A DNA stretch of 64,000 bases from Paenibacillus sp. HB172176 (GCF_011947265.1 NZ_JAATHD010000002.1:248001-312000), one strand, 5' to 3'; positions 7,440 through 17,209 are shown, numbered from the stretch's first letter. Notes: a model not told the origin generated them from the letters alone. Numbers and translations: made by a program.

Positions 7440-10297
7440 TCGGTATCCGCTCCCTTCTCCAGCCATTCCCGAATGCGCGGCACCATTTGATCCGTGAACA
7501 TCGTCTCGATCTTGGGGCCGGGCAGGGAATAAAGGAAATGCTTCCCGTAATACGTATCTATTACTCTCGTGTCGTAGATAATAACGATGCCCTTGTCCTG
7601 TGTCGTGCGGACCAGCCTGCCAAAGCCTTGCTTGAAACGTATAACCGCCCCGGGTATCGACAGCTTCATGAACGGATTCTGCTTCTGCTTCTGCAACAGC
7701 TCGGCCTTCGCCTCCAGCAGCGGATGATTCGGAGGTTGGAACGGCAGTCTGACAATCGCAAGACAGGTTAACGCCTCGCCGGGAATGTCGACGCCTTCCC
7801 AGAAGGAGCTTGTACCAAGCAAAACCGATTTGGGTTGCTGCAGGAATCGTCTGGTAAGCTTGGTTCGGTTATTGCTGTCAATCCCTTGGCCGAGCAATGA
7901 AATTCCGCTTCCCTCCAGTTTTTGCTTCAATGGCTCATACACGCCTTTTAGCATTTTGTAGGAAGTGAACAGCACCAGCATTCTACCCTTCGTTTCCTTG
8001 GAAGTATCGGACAGCGATTGCACCAGCTTCTCTACGTAAGCTGCATGAACAACTGCGCCCTTCAGCACGGGGAAATCCCGCGGGATAACGACCAGCGCCT
8101 GCTCCCGGTAATTGAACGGAGACGACAGCTGCGCGGTCCTTAGCTTGCCTTGCTCCTCGTAGCCGCTTAAGCCAAGCTGCTCCTCGGCATACTGGAATGT
8201 TTTTTGCACCGTAAGAGTAGCGGAAGTAAGAATAATGCTGTCCTTCACATCGAAAAAATACTTCTGAAGCTTGGCGCTTACATCTACAGGAGCGGCGAAA
8301 AGCTGCACGGAACGAAAGCGATAATTCTGGCTTGCTTCAATCCAGAATACGAAGTCCGAGTCATCCGCTTTGATGAACAGGCGAAGCTCGTCTTTCACGC
8401 GAACCAAATCCCGAACAAGACCATTCAAATCGGTCAACACGGCTTGAATGGACAATTCATCCGCCCGATCTTTAATGTCGCTTAGAAGCTTCTCCATCGT
8501 GCGGCACATTCTGCCCAAGTCCACGTGTATGTTATTCTCTGCGGCAGCGATATCATCCCAGCCTGCGGGAAGCTCGGCTTGCCTTAATCTAGCCACCACG
8601 GAACCATTGTCGCCAGCGGCATCCGCTCCTCTTGAAGCGGCGTCGTAGAGCAGCTCGAACAGCTTGTCCCAGTGCTCTCGCAACTCATTGAATTGCGGAA
8701 TGATCGTGTCGATTGTCTCCAACCAGGCATCCTTGTGCTCATCAACCTCATCCTGCAGCCTAAGCCTCAGCAAAGGCAATAATCCGCTGCGGGAATCCTT
8801 ATGTAAGCGAATAAGCGATTGCACGAGCGAGAAATAATGAATATTCATACCGAGATGCTTGCCTGCCACCTCTTCAACATGATGAGCCTCGTCAATAATG
8901 AGATGATTGTAAGAGGGCAGCAAACGATGATCGGCCTGAACATCCGTGAACAGCATGGAATGATTCGTAATGCACACATCCGCCACATTCGATTCATGCT
9001 TCGCCCGGTGGTAATAACAGCGCTTGAACCAAGGACAAGCCCGATTCAAGCATGAATCGGCGTCGCTAGACACAGTAGACCAGAACTCCGATCCTTTGGA
9101 GCCGAAATTGAGCTCTTCCTGATCGCCTGTTTCCGTTTCGCCGAGCCATACGACCATCTGAGCGGCTGTAATCGCGTCATCGATCGGCGAAGCCAGATCT
9201 CTTGCATTGATTTTCCCCTCGAATTTGCGCAAGCACAAATAATTGCCTCTTCCCTTGAAGATTGAAGCCCGGAAAGGGAACGGCAATACTTCCTCGAGCA
9301 GGGGGATATCCCGCCCTCGAAGCTGCTCCTGCAGGTTAATCGTATGCGTGCTTACAACGATTTTCTGACCGGTGCTCACGCCATAATAAAGCGCGGGAAT
9401 TAAGTAGCCCAACGATTTACCCGTTCCCGTTCCCGCTTCAATGAGCAGATGCTGATCATGGCTAAGCGCTTCGAAGACGCTGTGGAACATTTCCTTCTGC
9501 GAATCGCGTTCCTCATAATGCTCGAATTTCTCTTGAAATCGGCGCTTCACCTCAGCCAGATATTGCTCGAAGGTCATGCCTTCCCATCCTTGATCCGCGG
9601 AAAGCGTCTCCTCTCTTGCCGGCTTTTCTTCATTCCATTCCCGAACTTTGAGCGCGAATTGCCGGTGAAAATCAACATCCTGCGTTTCGAACAGCCGCAG
9701 CTCCATCATTCGCTCCGTTTCTTTCAGAAACCAATGTATATCCTTGCTTTCGTCTATTAATGAAGACAGCCGCTGCACGGTCAGCAGCGGCATGGAGCGG
9801 AGCTTCTTTACACATTCGATGAAGATATGAGCCGTTGCCAAAGCATCGCTGTCCGCGCGATGCTGCCTGTCATGCTTCACGCCAAACAACTCCGCTACGG
9901 CTCCCAACTGATAAGTCGTTATCGAAGGATAAAGAATACGAAGAAACTCGATGGTGTCGAGTCGGCGTCCCGTGAAGGGAAGGTAACCGGATCGATCCAG
10001 AGATTGATTCAGGAAACCCAGATCGAAGCCGACATTATGAGCTACAAGCACCGCATCCTCCAGCAAGGGAATCAATGCTAGCAGCACATCGCCTGCCTCT
10101 GGCGCGTCGGCGACGGTTTCTTCCGTAATTCCCGTAAGCTGGGTTATGAATGGCGGAATTTCAATCGTCGGCTTCACAAAGGAATGAAAAGAATGAATAA
10201 TTTCAAGTTCTTCGGATACAATGACTGCTCCGACTTGAATCATTTCGTCCTCTGTCCCGTGTCCAGTCGTTTCCAGATCCAATATTGCGTAATTCAT
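7436..10297 (-). CDS. dinG: DinG-family helicase with N-terminal 3'-5' exonuclease domain
   Basis: A 953-aa fusion of a DnaQ-like exonuclease (DLETTG, with D7 and E9) and an XPD-like superfamily-2 helicase, the arrangement seen in Bacillus and Staphylococcus DinG. Walker A EAGTGTGKS is near residue 285 and the DEAH box (IIDEAHHVEE) near 460. A cysteine (NYLC) followed by a set spaced as SC...AC...RC lies between them, where iron-sulfur XPD helicases bind a 4Fe-4S cluster; whether a cluster forms here is open. The start is preceded by GAGAGGAACGGGG. Confidence 0.93.
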   Translation of the reverse strand: MNYAILDLETTGHGTEDEMIQVGAVIVSEELEIIHSFHSFVKPTIEIPPFITQLTGITEETVADAPEAGDVLLALIPLLEDAVLVAHNVGFDLGFLNQSLDRSGYLPFTGRRLDTIEFLRILYPSITTYQLGAVAELFGVKHDRQHRADSDALATAHIFIECVKKLRSMPLLTVQRLSSLIDESKDIHWFLKETERMMELRLFETQDVDFHRQFALKVREWNEEKPAREETLSADQGWEGMTFEQYLAEVKRRFQEKFEHYEERDSQKEMFHSVFEALSHDQHLLIEAGTGTGKSLGYLIPALYYGVSTGQKIVVSTHTINLQEQLRGRDIPLLEEVLPFPFRASIFKGRGNYLCLRKFEGKINARDLASPIDDAITAAQMVVWLGETETGDQEELNFGSKGSEFWSTVSSDADSCLNRACPWFKRCYYHRAKHESNVADVCITNHSMLFTDVQADHRLLPSYNHLIIDEAHHVEEVAGKHLGMNIHYFSLVQSLIRLHKDSRSGLLPLLRLRLQDEVDEHKDAWLETIDTIIPQFNELREHWDKLFELLYDAASRGADAAGDNGSVVARLRQAELPAGWDDIAAAENNIHVDLGRMCRTMEKLLSDIKDRADELSIQAVLTDLNGLVRDLVRVKDELRLFIKADDSDFVFWIEASQNYRFRSVQLFAAPVDVSAKLQKYFFDVKDSIILTSATLTVQKTFQYAEEQLGLSGYEEQGKLRTAQLSSPFNYREQALVVIPRDFPVLKGAVVHAAYVEKLVQSLSDTSKETKGRMLVLFTSYKMLKGVYEPLKQKLEGSGISLLGQGIDSNNRTKLTRRFLQQPKSVLLGTSSFWEGVDIPGEALTCLAIVRLPFQPPNHPLLEAKAELLQKQKQNPFMKLSIPGAVIRFKQGFGRLVRTTQDKGIVIIYDTRVIDTYYGKHFLYSLPGPKIETMFTDQMVPRIREWLEKGADTE

Positions 10298-10312
10298 TCA
10301 TCCCCGTTCCTC

Positions 10313-11038
10313 TCACAAACAGCACAGCTCCGTACTGCCGAAATATAACGATAAATGCCCCGGCGCGCTTTGTGTTGACTTCAAGCTTTGCAAATTATTC
10401 AATGAATCTGCAAATGCCGGATAAATCTCGTACGCTTTCTGAAAAAGCTGCTCCGCATGCGTCATGTTAAGCTTGACGGCTTGAATGCAGCCAAGGGCAT
10501 TATAGCCTAAAGCGAGCCATTTTGGAAAGTGGGAAAGCCGAATCAACAAGCCGAAATGTCGTTCTGCCTCGCTCCAGTGCTGCAAATGCATCTCGCTCAT
10601 GCCCAGAAACAATCTTGCCATATTGCATTCGGGAGCAACAGACAGAACCGATTGGAACAGCGGAGCCGCGTTATGAAACATAAATAATTTATAATAGCCC
10701 TGACCTTTATTCATCATGTCTGCCGCTTCATCGGGAATATGAAGATCGGATTCACTGCATTTCATCGCATTCGCCGCTGTCTGCGCAGGCGCCGCCGGAT
10801 CTGCTGCAAGAAGCGGCTTCCCGAGATCAACAGTGTTCGTCAAGCCGGTTAAATGATCATTAAATTCCGTAAATTTTTCCTCGAAGGCAAGCCAATGCTC
10901 GACAAACGTATCGCTTAGCTTCTTAAGCTGATGGAGCTGTTCATGCAAGCAAACGCGCTCTTGATCGCTGGCTTCAGGATATTGCTCGATGATGCCGTCC
11001 AGAACCTCTGTCATGGATGAGAACATATGCTGAAACAT
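10313..11038 (-). CDS. tetratricopeptide repeat protein, function unknown
   Basis: A 241-aa soluble protein. The first third is a likely coiled coil (many Leu/Glu/Gln/Lys); the second half has at least two TPR-like helix pairs (around YNALGCIQAVKLNMTHAEQ and an earlier YKLFMFHNAAPLFQSVL). I start at the ATG at 11038, behind AAAGGCGGG, rather than an upstream in-frame ATG. It sits between panD and dinG, where B. subtilis has the unrelated small ypmA. TPRs indicate protein binding; nothing here gives the partner. Confidence 0.7.
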   Translation of the reverse strand: MFQHMFSSMTEVLDGIIEQYPEASDQERVCLHEQLHQLKKLSDTFVEHWLAFEEKFTEFNDHLTGLTNTVDLGKPLLAADPAAPAQTAANAMKCSESDLHIPDEAADMMNKGQGYYKLFMFHNAAPLFQSVLSVAPECNMARLFLGMSEMHLQHWSEAERHFGLLIRLSHFPKWLALGYNALGCIQAVKLNMTHAEQLFQKAYEIYPAFADSLNNLQSLKSTQSAPGHLSLYFGSTELCCL

Positions 11039-11151
11039 TCCGTATCCCGCCTTTCGCTTTGGATGAAGGAGCGATACGGTCATTTTTTGTTTACAGCCTC
11101 GTTTTCATTCAGCCATCCAGCCGTTACATAAGGGAGGAAGCAGAAAAGCGA

Positions 11152-11535
11152 TTAGAGCACAGTAGCATGCAGCTCTTCATTTAATTTCTGAAGCGGCTTG
11201 TTCTCGCTGTCCAGTATGGTAATAATCGGTTTATGCGTCTTTGCTTCTTCGTTCGACATAAGCGCGTAGGAGATAATGATGACGGAATCGCCAGGCTGCA
11301 CCAATCGCGCCGCCGCTCCGTTCAGACAGATGACGCCTGAACCTCTCTCGCCGGTGATGACATAGGTTTCAAACCGGGCTCCGTTGTTGTTGTTTACAAT
11401 CTGGACTTTCTCATTCTCGAGCAAATCGGCCGCATCCATCAAATCTTCATCGATTGTAATGCTGCCAACATAATTCAGATTCGCCTCAGTGACAGTTGCT
11501 CTGTGAAGCTTGGATTTCATTAATGTTCGAAACAT
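11152..11535 (-). CDS. panD: aspartate 1-decarboxylase
   Basis: Makes beta-alanine from L-aspartate for pantothenate. The 127-aa length is exactly typical. The self-cleavage site that generates the pyruvoyl group is visible as YVGSITID, with Gly24-Ser25. It starts at an ATG behind a G-rich ribosome site that spans the panC stop; a longer reading into panC is rejected on length. Last gene of panBCD. Confidence 0.96.
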   Translation of the reverse strand: MFRTLMKSKLHRATVTEANLNYVGSITIDEDLMDAADLLENEKVQIVNNNNGARFETYVITGERGSGVICLNGAAARLVQPGDSVIIISYALMSNEEAKTHKPIITILDSENKPLQKLNEELHATVL

Positions 11536-11540
11536 AGCCG

Positions 11541-12413
11541 TTACCCCCGCTCCCATGCATAGAGTTGATTATCAATTAATCTTGTTGCGCCGAATTTGAC
11601 TGCGAGCGCCATTATGAGTTGTCCTTCAGTGGCGGCTGTTCTCATCCCTGGATCGATCTCCTCGAGCGACGGATAATGGAGCAGCTCCGCATAATCGATG
11701 ACGGCCTGCTCGGCCTCCTCAATCGCATCTCTTACCTTCGCCATGACATCCTCAATTGTCAGGTCGGCGTCTTGCAGCCAGCCTTCAGCAGCGGCAAGCG
11801 TGCGGGATAGCACGACCGCCTGTTGACGCTGCTCAGCGGTTAGATAGACATTGCGCGAACTGAGCGCCAGACCGTCGGGCTCCCTTACGATATCGCATTT
11901 AACCACTTCGAGGTCAAAATCCAGATCAAGCACCATCTGCTCAATAACGGCGGCTTGCTGGGCATCCTTCATACCGAAATATGCCTTGTCAGGCGCCGTC
12001 AGATGAAACAGCTTGCTTACAACAACCCCTACTCCGTCGAAATGTCCGGGTCTGGACGCTCCGCAAAGCCGCTCTGTTATATGTTCGACCTTCAAATTCG
12101 TCAGAGGCTTGCTCGGATACATCTCCTCCACAGTCGGGGCAAAAACAAGATCAGCGCCCTGCTCCGCTGCAATAGCCAAATCCTTTGCTTCATTCCTGGG
12201 ATAGCGGTCAAAATCCTCATTCGGACCGAACTGCAGCGGATTGACGAAGATGCTCAAAACAACGATATCATTCTCCGCCCTTGCCCTTCTAAGCAGCGAA
12301 GCGTGACCTTCATGCAGAAAACCCATCGTCGGAACCAATCCGAGTGAGTAGCCGCCCTTCCTTCTCTCCTTCAATTCCCGCTTCAATTCTTGCTTGGTAC
12401 GGCATACCTTCAT
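11541..12413 (-). CDS. panC: pantothenate synthetase (pantoate-beta-alanine ligase)
   Basis: ATP-dependent condensation of pantoate and beta-alanine. The nucleotidylyltransferase motif MGFLHEGH lies near residues 30-37, and SSRN (near 185) is the KMSKS-like site. The 290-aa length is normal. The start overlaps the panB stop by ATGA, and panD follows 5 nt after its end. Confidence 0.96.
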   Translation of the reverse strand: MKVCRTKQELKRELKERRKGGYSLGLVPTMGFLHEGHASLLRRARAENDIVVLSIFVNPLQFGPNEDFDRYPRNEAKDLAIAAEQGADLVFAPTVEEMYPSKPLTNLKVEHITERLCGASRPGHFDGVGVVVSKLFHLTAPDKAYFGMKDAQQAAVIEQMVLDLDFDLEVVKCDIVREPDGLALSSRNVYLTAEQRQQAVVLSRTLAAAEGWLQDADLTIEDVMAKVRDAIEEAEQAVIDYAELLHYPSLEEIDPGMRTAATEGQLIMALAVKFGATRLIDNQLYAWERG

Positions 12414-13351
12414 CGTATGCGTTCCTCCTTCAATGACTGAAGCTGCTCGCTGCGCGACTCTTGAGCGGACTCGGACTTTTCCGATTTGCCCGGAAGCTCG
12501 GAGCTGGATCCGTCGCCGTACAAGCTGGCAGGAGACGCCGACTCGGGACTAAAGGCATGCTCCTCGGCGGGAAATTGCTTCGTCTTCACTTCCTTCACAT
12601 AGGAAGAGATCGCTTCTCTTATCGAAGAACCGATATCCGCATATGTCTTGACAAAGCGTTTCGGATGACTTTCCGAGCCGTACTGCAACAGATCGTGGAA
12701 AACAAGCACCTGTCCATCGCAATGTCGTCCAGCGCCGATTCCGATCGTCGGGATTGAAAGCTTGCTGCTAATTTCGGCCGACGCTCGTTCGGTCATCAAC
12801 TCGATAACGATGCTGAATGCGCCTGCTTCCTCTAACGCCAAAGCGTCTTTGACCAAACGGTCGATATCCTTGTCTTGCTTTCCTTGAATCCTATAACCGC
12901 TTAACTGATGCACCGATTGCGGCGTGAGACCGATATGCCCCATTACCGGAATACCCGCCTTTACCAAAGCTTTGACATCCCCTGCGACTTCCTCGCCGCC
13001 TTCAAGCTTAACCGCCTGCGCGCCTCCTTGCTGCATAATGCGGGCCGCATGCTGCATGGTTTGCTCTTTCGTTATGCCATAGGTCATGAACGGCATATCC
13101 GCCACAATGAATGTATGTGTTGCCGCTCTCGCGACAGCTCTTGTATGATAGACAATATCGTCGATCGTTACGCCGATCGTCGAATCATAGCCCAAAACCA
13201 CATTTCCAAGCGAATCTCCGACCAGAATGATATCGATATCCGCCTCCTCCGCGAGCTTCGCGGAAGGATAATCATAAGCCGTTACAACGGAAATCGCATT
13301 GCGCTCCTGCTTCATCTTCTGCAGGCTTGAAATCGTCAGTCGTTTCCTCAT
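12410..13351 (-). CDS. panB: 3-methyl-2-oxobutanoate hydroxymethyltransferase with C-terminal extension
   Basis: First committed step of pantothenate synthesis: ketoisovalerate + methylene-THF to ketopantoate. Family motifs VTAYDYPSA, VGDSLGNV and LEGGEE are present. The start at 13351 follows AAGGGG with 9-nt spacing. At 313 aa it exceeds the usual 265-280 aa: after the catalytic core (ending near FPAEEHAF) there is a tail of about 40 residues rich in Ser, Glu and Lys, probably disordered. The promoter and leader upstream are described separately. Confidence 0.95.
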   Translation of the reverse strand: MRKRLTISSLQKMKQERNAISVVTAYDYPSAKLAEEADIDIILVGDSLGNVVLGYDSTIGVTIDDIVYHTRAVARAATHTFIVADMPFMTYGITKEQTMQHAARIMQQGGAQAVKLEGGEEVAGDVKALVKAGIPVMGHIGLTPQSVHQLSGYRIQGKQDKDIDRLVKDALALEEAGAFSIVIELMTERASAEISSKLSIPTIGIGAGRHCDGQVLVFHDLLQYGSESHPKRFVKTYADIGSSIREAISSYVKEVKTKQFPAEEHAFSPESASPASLYGDGSSSELPGKSEKSESAQESRSEQLQSLKEERIR

Positions 13352-13384
13352 CAGCTTCATCCCCTTATACGCTATTCTAAACAC

Positions 13385-13432
13385 AAAAAAAACCTTTTAG
13401 CCGCAGCTATGAAGGTCCGCGCACATAAAAGG
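13385..13432 (-). terminator. terminator-like hairpin in the panB leader (possible attenuator)
   Basis: The stem CCTTTTA (13432-13426) pairs with TAAAAGG (13399-13393), enclosing 26 nt, and is followed by eight T residues (13392-13385). It ends only 33 nt before the panB ATG, leaving no room for a promoter between. Either panBCD transcripts read through it or it acts as a regulated attenuator; a plain terminator for the birA transcript is the alternative. Confidence 0.5.
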
Positions 13433-13513
13433 AAACTTTTCTCGCACGATGCTTCCTTCTGTCTCGGTCCAAGCGGCTCAGAGCAGAATTGCATGACAAA
13501 TATTGACGAATTG

Positions 13514-13529
13514 CTGTGAACATTCACAG
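13514..13529. repeat. 16-bp perfect inverted repeat in the panB leader
   Basis: CTGTGAA and TTCACAG face each other across 2 bp. It looks like an operator, but the TGTGA/TCACA half sites are 4 bp apart, not the 6 bp used by CRP/Fnr- or Rex-type sites, so no regulator is assigned. Confidence 0.5.
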
Positions 13530-13576
13530 TGCAGCTTCCGAAGAATACCGCCTGCATTGTTCCGTACTTCGTTCTT

Positions 13577-13605
13577 ATTCTAACAAATTTCCGACAATTC
13601 GTAAA
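13577..13605 (-). promoter_or_regulatory. candidate sigma-A promoter for panBCD
   Basis: -35 TTTACG and -10 TAGAAT separated by 17 bp, just past the end of birA. The leader from here to panB would be about 220 nt. The -35 is a poor match, so confidence is moderate. Confidence 0.45.
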
Positions 13606-13626
13606 TGTGTATTTCACCTGAACCGT

Positions 13627-14613
13627 TTAAGATAAAGGTTCGCCCATTTCGGCAGAGAAGATTGACGCCGTCTCGCCGTTATCTCTTCGGATGCGCAAAG
13701 CTCCGCTTTCGTCGAGTCCTTCCGGGGTTCCGATAATAACGCCTTGGGGCGTTCTCAGGCTCACGCGCTTGCCGATCGTAACCGACAAAGACTCCCATAA
13801 AGAAGCAATCGAGCGGAAACCGTCCTCTTGGAACAAATCGTATAGCTGCTCCCATTCACTCAGGAAGTCAGCAATGATTAACGCTCTGTCGAAGGAAGCC
13901 CCGGCGGCCATGCGAAGCGAGGTCGCGACCGCTAACGTCTCTTCCGGAAAATCCTTCTCTGTCATATTTACGGAGATGCCTATTCCTGCAATTACGTATT
14001 TCAACCGATCATCCTCCGCGGCCGATTCGAGCAATATACCGCTAATCTTCTTGCCGGAGCATAAGAGATCATTCGGCCATTTGATGCCCAGCTCCAGCTT
14101 CGTTATTCTTCTCAAGCTTCGGCATAGCGCAACGGCCGTCAACAAAGTCAACTGCGGCGCGCAATGAATGGGTACAAAGGGTTTTAGGATCAGACTCATA
14201 TAGATGCCTTTGCCATTCGGCGAAGTCCAGGCTCGGCCCATGCGTCCTCTGCCGTTTGTTTGTTGATCCGCAACGACCAGCACGCCTTCTGGAGCTCCCT
14301 CCTCCGCCATGGCTCTGGCAATATTCTGAGTGGACGGGACCTCCTCTTCATAGAGCAGCTCCTGTCCGAAACGGTCGGTGGAGGATGCGATGCAATCGCG
14401 AATGCGCGCTTTATACAGCTTGTCCGGTTCGAAGAGCAGACGATAGCCAAGCTTTGTCGATGCCTCGAATTCATAGCCCGCTGTCTCAAGCTTGCGTATT
14501 TGCTTCCATACGGCTGTGCGGCTAATGCCGAGCTTTTGACTAATCAACGCACCGGATAGATAATCATTGCCGCTTTCGCGGAACAGCTCCATCAAGGCTT
14601 CATTACTCATCAT
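13627..14613 (-). CDS. birA: biotin-[acetyl-CoA-carboxylase] ligase / biotin repressor BirA
   Basis: Attaches biotin to carboxylase carrier domains and represses biotin genes. An N-terminal helix-turn-helix (ISQKLGISRTAVWKQIRKL) marks the bifunctional class; the ligase motif GRGRMGR is near residue 120, followed by WP(N)DL near 185. It starts at adjacent ATG codons (14613/14610) behind AGGGGGAAG, overlapping the cca end by 11 nt. Length is normal for the two-domain form. Confidence 0.94.
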   Translation of the reverse strand: MMSNEALMELFRESGNDYLSGALISQKLGISRTAVWKQIRKLETAGYEFEASTKLGYRLLFEPDKLYKARIRDCIASSTDRFGQELLYEEEVPSTQNIARAMAEEGAPEGVLVVADQQTNGRGRMGRAWTSPNGKGIYMSLILKPFVPIHCAPQLTLLTAVALCRSLRRITKLELGIKWPNDLLCSGKKISGILLESAAEDDRLKYVIAGIGISVNMTEKDFPEETLAVATSLRMAAGASFDRALIIADFLSEWEQLYDLFQEDGFRSIASLWESLSVTIGKRVSLRTPQGVIIGTPEGLDESGALRIRRDNGETASIFSAEMGEPLS

Positions 14614-15943
14614 TGTCTTCCCCCTGTTTCTGTTCGTTCCACTTCTCGGCAAAGGTTAATAATGCGATCTTCTCGTTTGGAAGCCGACCCGAAGCTGCCA
14701 TGCGCAATAGCGTTTGCAGCAATGCTTTCATCCAGGGTCCGGCTGGACGTCCCAAAAAATTGGAGAGCTCCGAGCCGTTTACGTTCAATTCTTTCAGTTG
14801 CTTTATCGGCATTTGTTCCAACATCGAGCCAAATCGACCTATGCTGTATTCCGAAGTTTCCGTATCGATCTTACCCTTCACAATTGGGAAGAGCCGCAGC
14901 CAAACGAGGCAGGCCTCCTCGCCGAATCGCAGAACGCATTCCCTCCAGCGTTCATTCAGCGCTTCCTCCGCTTCTCCATTCGTCTTAAGCATACTCTCGT
15001 GAATGCGCCATACAGACAGAAGGAAGGCCTTGCGTCCCTTGGAAAATCGCAAAGCCTCCGCTATCCGTATTGTCGCAGATTCATCCAGCTCCAATAGAAG
15101 AATCATGCAGACCAGCTTATCCTCCCCTTGAGAGAGCTCATTCAGCATCGCGAAGCGATTAGCTTCGATATCCCCGTCTCGCTTGCGATAGGGATAGGCT
15201 CGCCTTCTTTGCCAATACAACAGCTTCGATAAGCTTTTGCGATCAAATATCGGTTCTTTGGTGTGCTCAAGCAACCGACTGGCCGCAAGCCATGTCAAGC
15301 CCCGAAGCGTCTCGTCGCTCTCCAGCATCTTCGACAACTCGGCTTCCACTCTCTCCATGGCGATGAACTTCAGCAGGGGACGATGCTTCCGAAGCGCGCG
15401 CCATGCCGAAAGCGCTGGCGTTAATCGGTACGAACCGATAAATCGAATCGCGCGAAGCATCCGCAGCGCATCCTCTTGGAATCGGGTTTCCGCAGCGCCT
15501 ACGCAGCGCAGCTTCTTCGCGAGCAGATCACCCCGTCCCTGATAAGGATCGTACAAAGTCCCGTCTGCCTGCGCGGCCATGGCGTTCATGGTAAAATCGC
15601 GCCTTAACAAATCTCCGTCAAGGTCGCGGATAAAACTTACCTCTGACGGCTTGCGGTAATGCTCATAAGCTGCTTCCCTTCGAAAGGTGGTTATCTCGTA
15701 AGAAGCGCCCTCCAGCAAAACTGTTACCGTTCCGTGCTGAAGCCCGGTCGGTATACATTTCGGAAACAACTTCATCACTTCCTCCGGCCTTGCCGAAGTC
15801 GCAATATCAATATCATTCACTGGGCGTTCAAGAAGGAGATCTCGAACCGCTCCGCCGACGAATACCGCTTCGTAACCTTGATTCTGCAGCAGGTTAAGCA
15901 CCGGCAGGGCAGCTCGCATTCCCTCCGTCAGACAAAGCTTCAT
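14603..15943 (-). CDS. cca: CCA-adding tRNA nucleotidyltransferase
   Basis: Adds or repairs the 3' CCA end of tRNAs. The N-terminal class II nucleotidyltransferase motifs GGAVRD and DIDIAT (metal-binding DxD) are near residues 30 and 45; RRDFT follows near 113. The 446-aa length fits the Gram-positive enzyme. An AAAGGAGAGG ribosome site precedes the ATG, 40 nt after bshA. Confidence 0.94.
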   Translation of the reverse strand: MKLCLTEGMRAALPVLNLLQNQGYEAVFVGGAVRDLLLERPVNDIDIATSARPEEVMKLFPKCIPTGLQHGTVTVLLEGASYEITTFRREAAYEHYRKPSEVSFIRDLDGDLLRRDFTMNAMAAQADGTLYDPYQGRGDLLAKKLRCVGAAETRFQEDALRMLRAIRFIGSYRLTPALSAWRALRKHRPLLKFIAMERVEAELSKMLESDETLRGLTWLAASRLLEHTKEPIFDRKSLSKLLYWQRRRAYPYRKRDGDIEANRFAMLNELSQGEDKLVCMILLLELDESATIRIAEALRFSKGRKAFLLSVWRIHESMLKTNGEAEEALNERWRECVLRFGEEACLVWLRLFPIVKGKIDTETSEYSIGRFGSMLEQMPIKQLKELNVNGSELSNFLGRPAGPWMKALLQTLLRMAASGRLPNEKIALLTFAEKWNEQKQGEDNDE

Positions 15944-15982
15944 GAAAGCCTCTCCTTTCTCACAACCTTTACGATCAATATC

Positions 15983-17140
15983 CTATTCGCAAACCGGAAC
16001 TTCGACCCGCGTATCGACGCCAAGCACGCGGTAATAAATGTTTTCATATTGTGCCGTGATGCTGTCATTGCAGAATTCATGCCTCGCGCGCTTCAGACAA
16101 GCTTCCTTGAAGGTCGCGTGCAATACAGGATCCGTCAATAACCGGATCGCATTCTCGGACATCGATTCCACATCGCCGAATGGAGAGAGGAATCCGGTCT
16201 CGCCATGCGTCACGAGCTCGGGAATTCCGCCGGCATTCGAGCCGATGGTAGGCACGCCGCAGGCCATAGCTTCGAGCGAGACCAAGCCGAAGCTCTCTTT
16301 CTCGGAAGGCAGCAGCAAGACGTCCGCAAGTGAAATGACTTGAGCGACATCCTCCTGCTTGCCCAGAAAGTGAACGCGGTCGGCCAGTCCCAGCTTATTG
16401 ATCTGGCATTGAATTTTCGACAGCTCCGGCCCCTCGCCGACAAGCAGCAGCTTGGCTGGAATGCGTTTCGAAACGCGATCGAATATATCGATCACATCGC
16501 CAACGCGCTTCACCGGCCGGAAATTGGAGATATGCATAAGTATTTTCTCATTCGGCAACGCGAAGTCTGAACGGATATTCGTAACATCACGCGGATAATA
16601 AACTCGTTTGTCCACGAAATTATAGGTCAAATCTATAGGCGTCAGAATGTCCAGCAAGCTTCTCGTCTCCCGTATAAGATCATTTGAGACAGCCGTAACC
16701 CCGTCGCTCTTATGAATAGCCAGACGAATCAAGTCCTTCAGAGACTCATCCTGCGCCAGCACCGTAATATCCGTGCCGTGCAGCGTTGTTACCGTCTTCA
16801 ATCCATTTCCCATCATTTCCTTGGCGAGATAAGCGCATACGGCATGAGGCACCGCATAATGAACATGCAGCAAATCCAGATTTTGCATCTTCGCAACCTG
16901 AGCCATCTTGTTCGCCAAATTCAAATCATAAGGCGGAAATTTAAACACATAATAATCGTTAACCTCGACTTCGTGGTAGAAAATATTTTTATGATATTTG
17001 CCCAATCGGAACGGCATGCTATGCGTAATGAAATGAATTTCATGGCCGCGCTCGGCCAGAAGCTTGCCCAGCTCGGTTGCAACAACGCCTGAACCGCCCA
17101 GAGACGGATAACAGGTTATTCCAATCTTAAGTTTTTTCAT
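15983..17140 (-). CDS. bshA: N-acetyl-alpha-D-glucosaminyl L-malate synthase BshA
   Basis: GT4-type glycosyltransferase that makes GlcNAc-malate, the first step of bacillithiol synthesis. It opens with KIGITCYPSLGGSGVVATELG, carries the sugar-nucleotide site PSEKESFGLVSLEAMACG near 280, and is 385 aa. Adjacent bshB1 confirms the pathway. I start at the ATG at 17140; the GGAGG is 13 nt away, somewhat far, but no better in-frame start is seen. bshC is not in the window. Confidence 0.93.
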   Translation of the reverse strand: MKKLKIGITCYPSLGGSGVVATELGKLLAERGHEIHFITHSMPFRLGKYHKNIFYHEVEVNDYYVFKFPPYDLNLANKMAQVAKMQNLDLLHVHYAVPHAVCAYLAKEMMGNGLKTVTTLHGTDITVLAQDESLKDLIRLAIHKSDGVTAVSNDLIRETRSLLDILTPIDLTYNFVDKRVYYPRDVTNIRSDFALPNEKILMHISNFRPVKRVGDVIDIFDRVSKRIPAKLLLVGEGPELSKIQCQINKLGLADRVHFLGKQEDVAQVISLADVLLLPSEKESFGLVSLEAMACGVPTIGSNAGGIPELVTHGETGFLSPFGDVESMSENAIRLLTDPVLHATFKEACLKRARHEFCNDSITAQYENIYYRVLGVDTRVEVPVCE

Positions 17141-17209
17141 CTCTTCATTCGCACCTCCTGCGCTATGCTGCTTCAATGCTATTGTATTCAAGGAAGGCTG
17201 TACGTCTTG

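Noticed and set aside
13514..13529. Rex, Fnr or CRP-type operator
   Set aside because: Half sites TGTGA/TCACA are only 4 bp apart; these regulators need 6 bp.
13372..13617. 81-codon minus-strand reading frame between birA and panB
   Set aside because: No ribosome site, odd composition, and it runs through the promoter, inverted repeat and terminator-like hairpin; treated as leader sequence.
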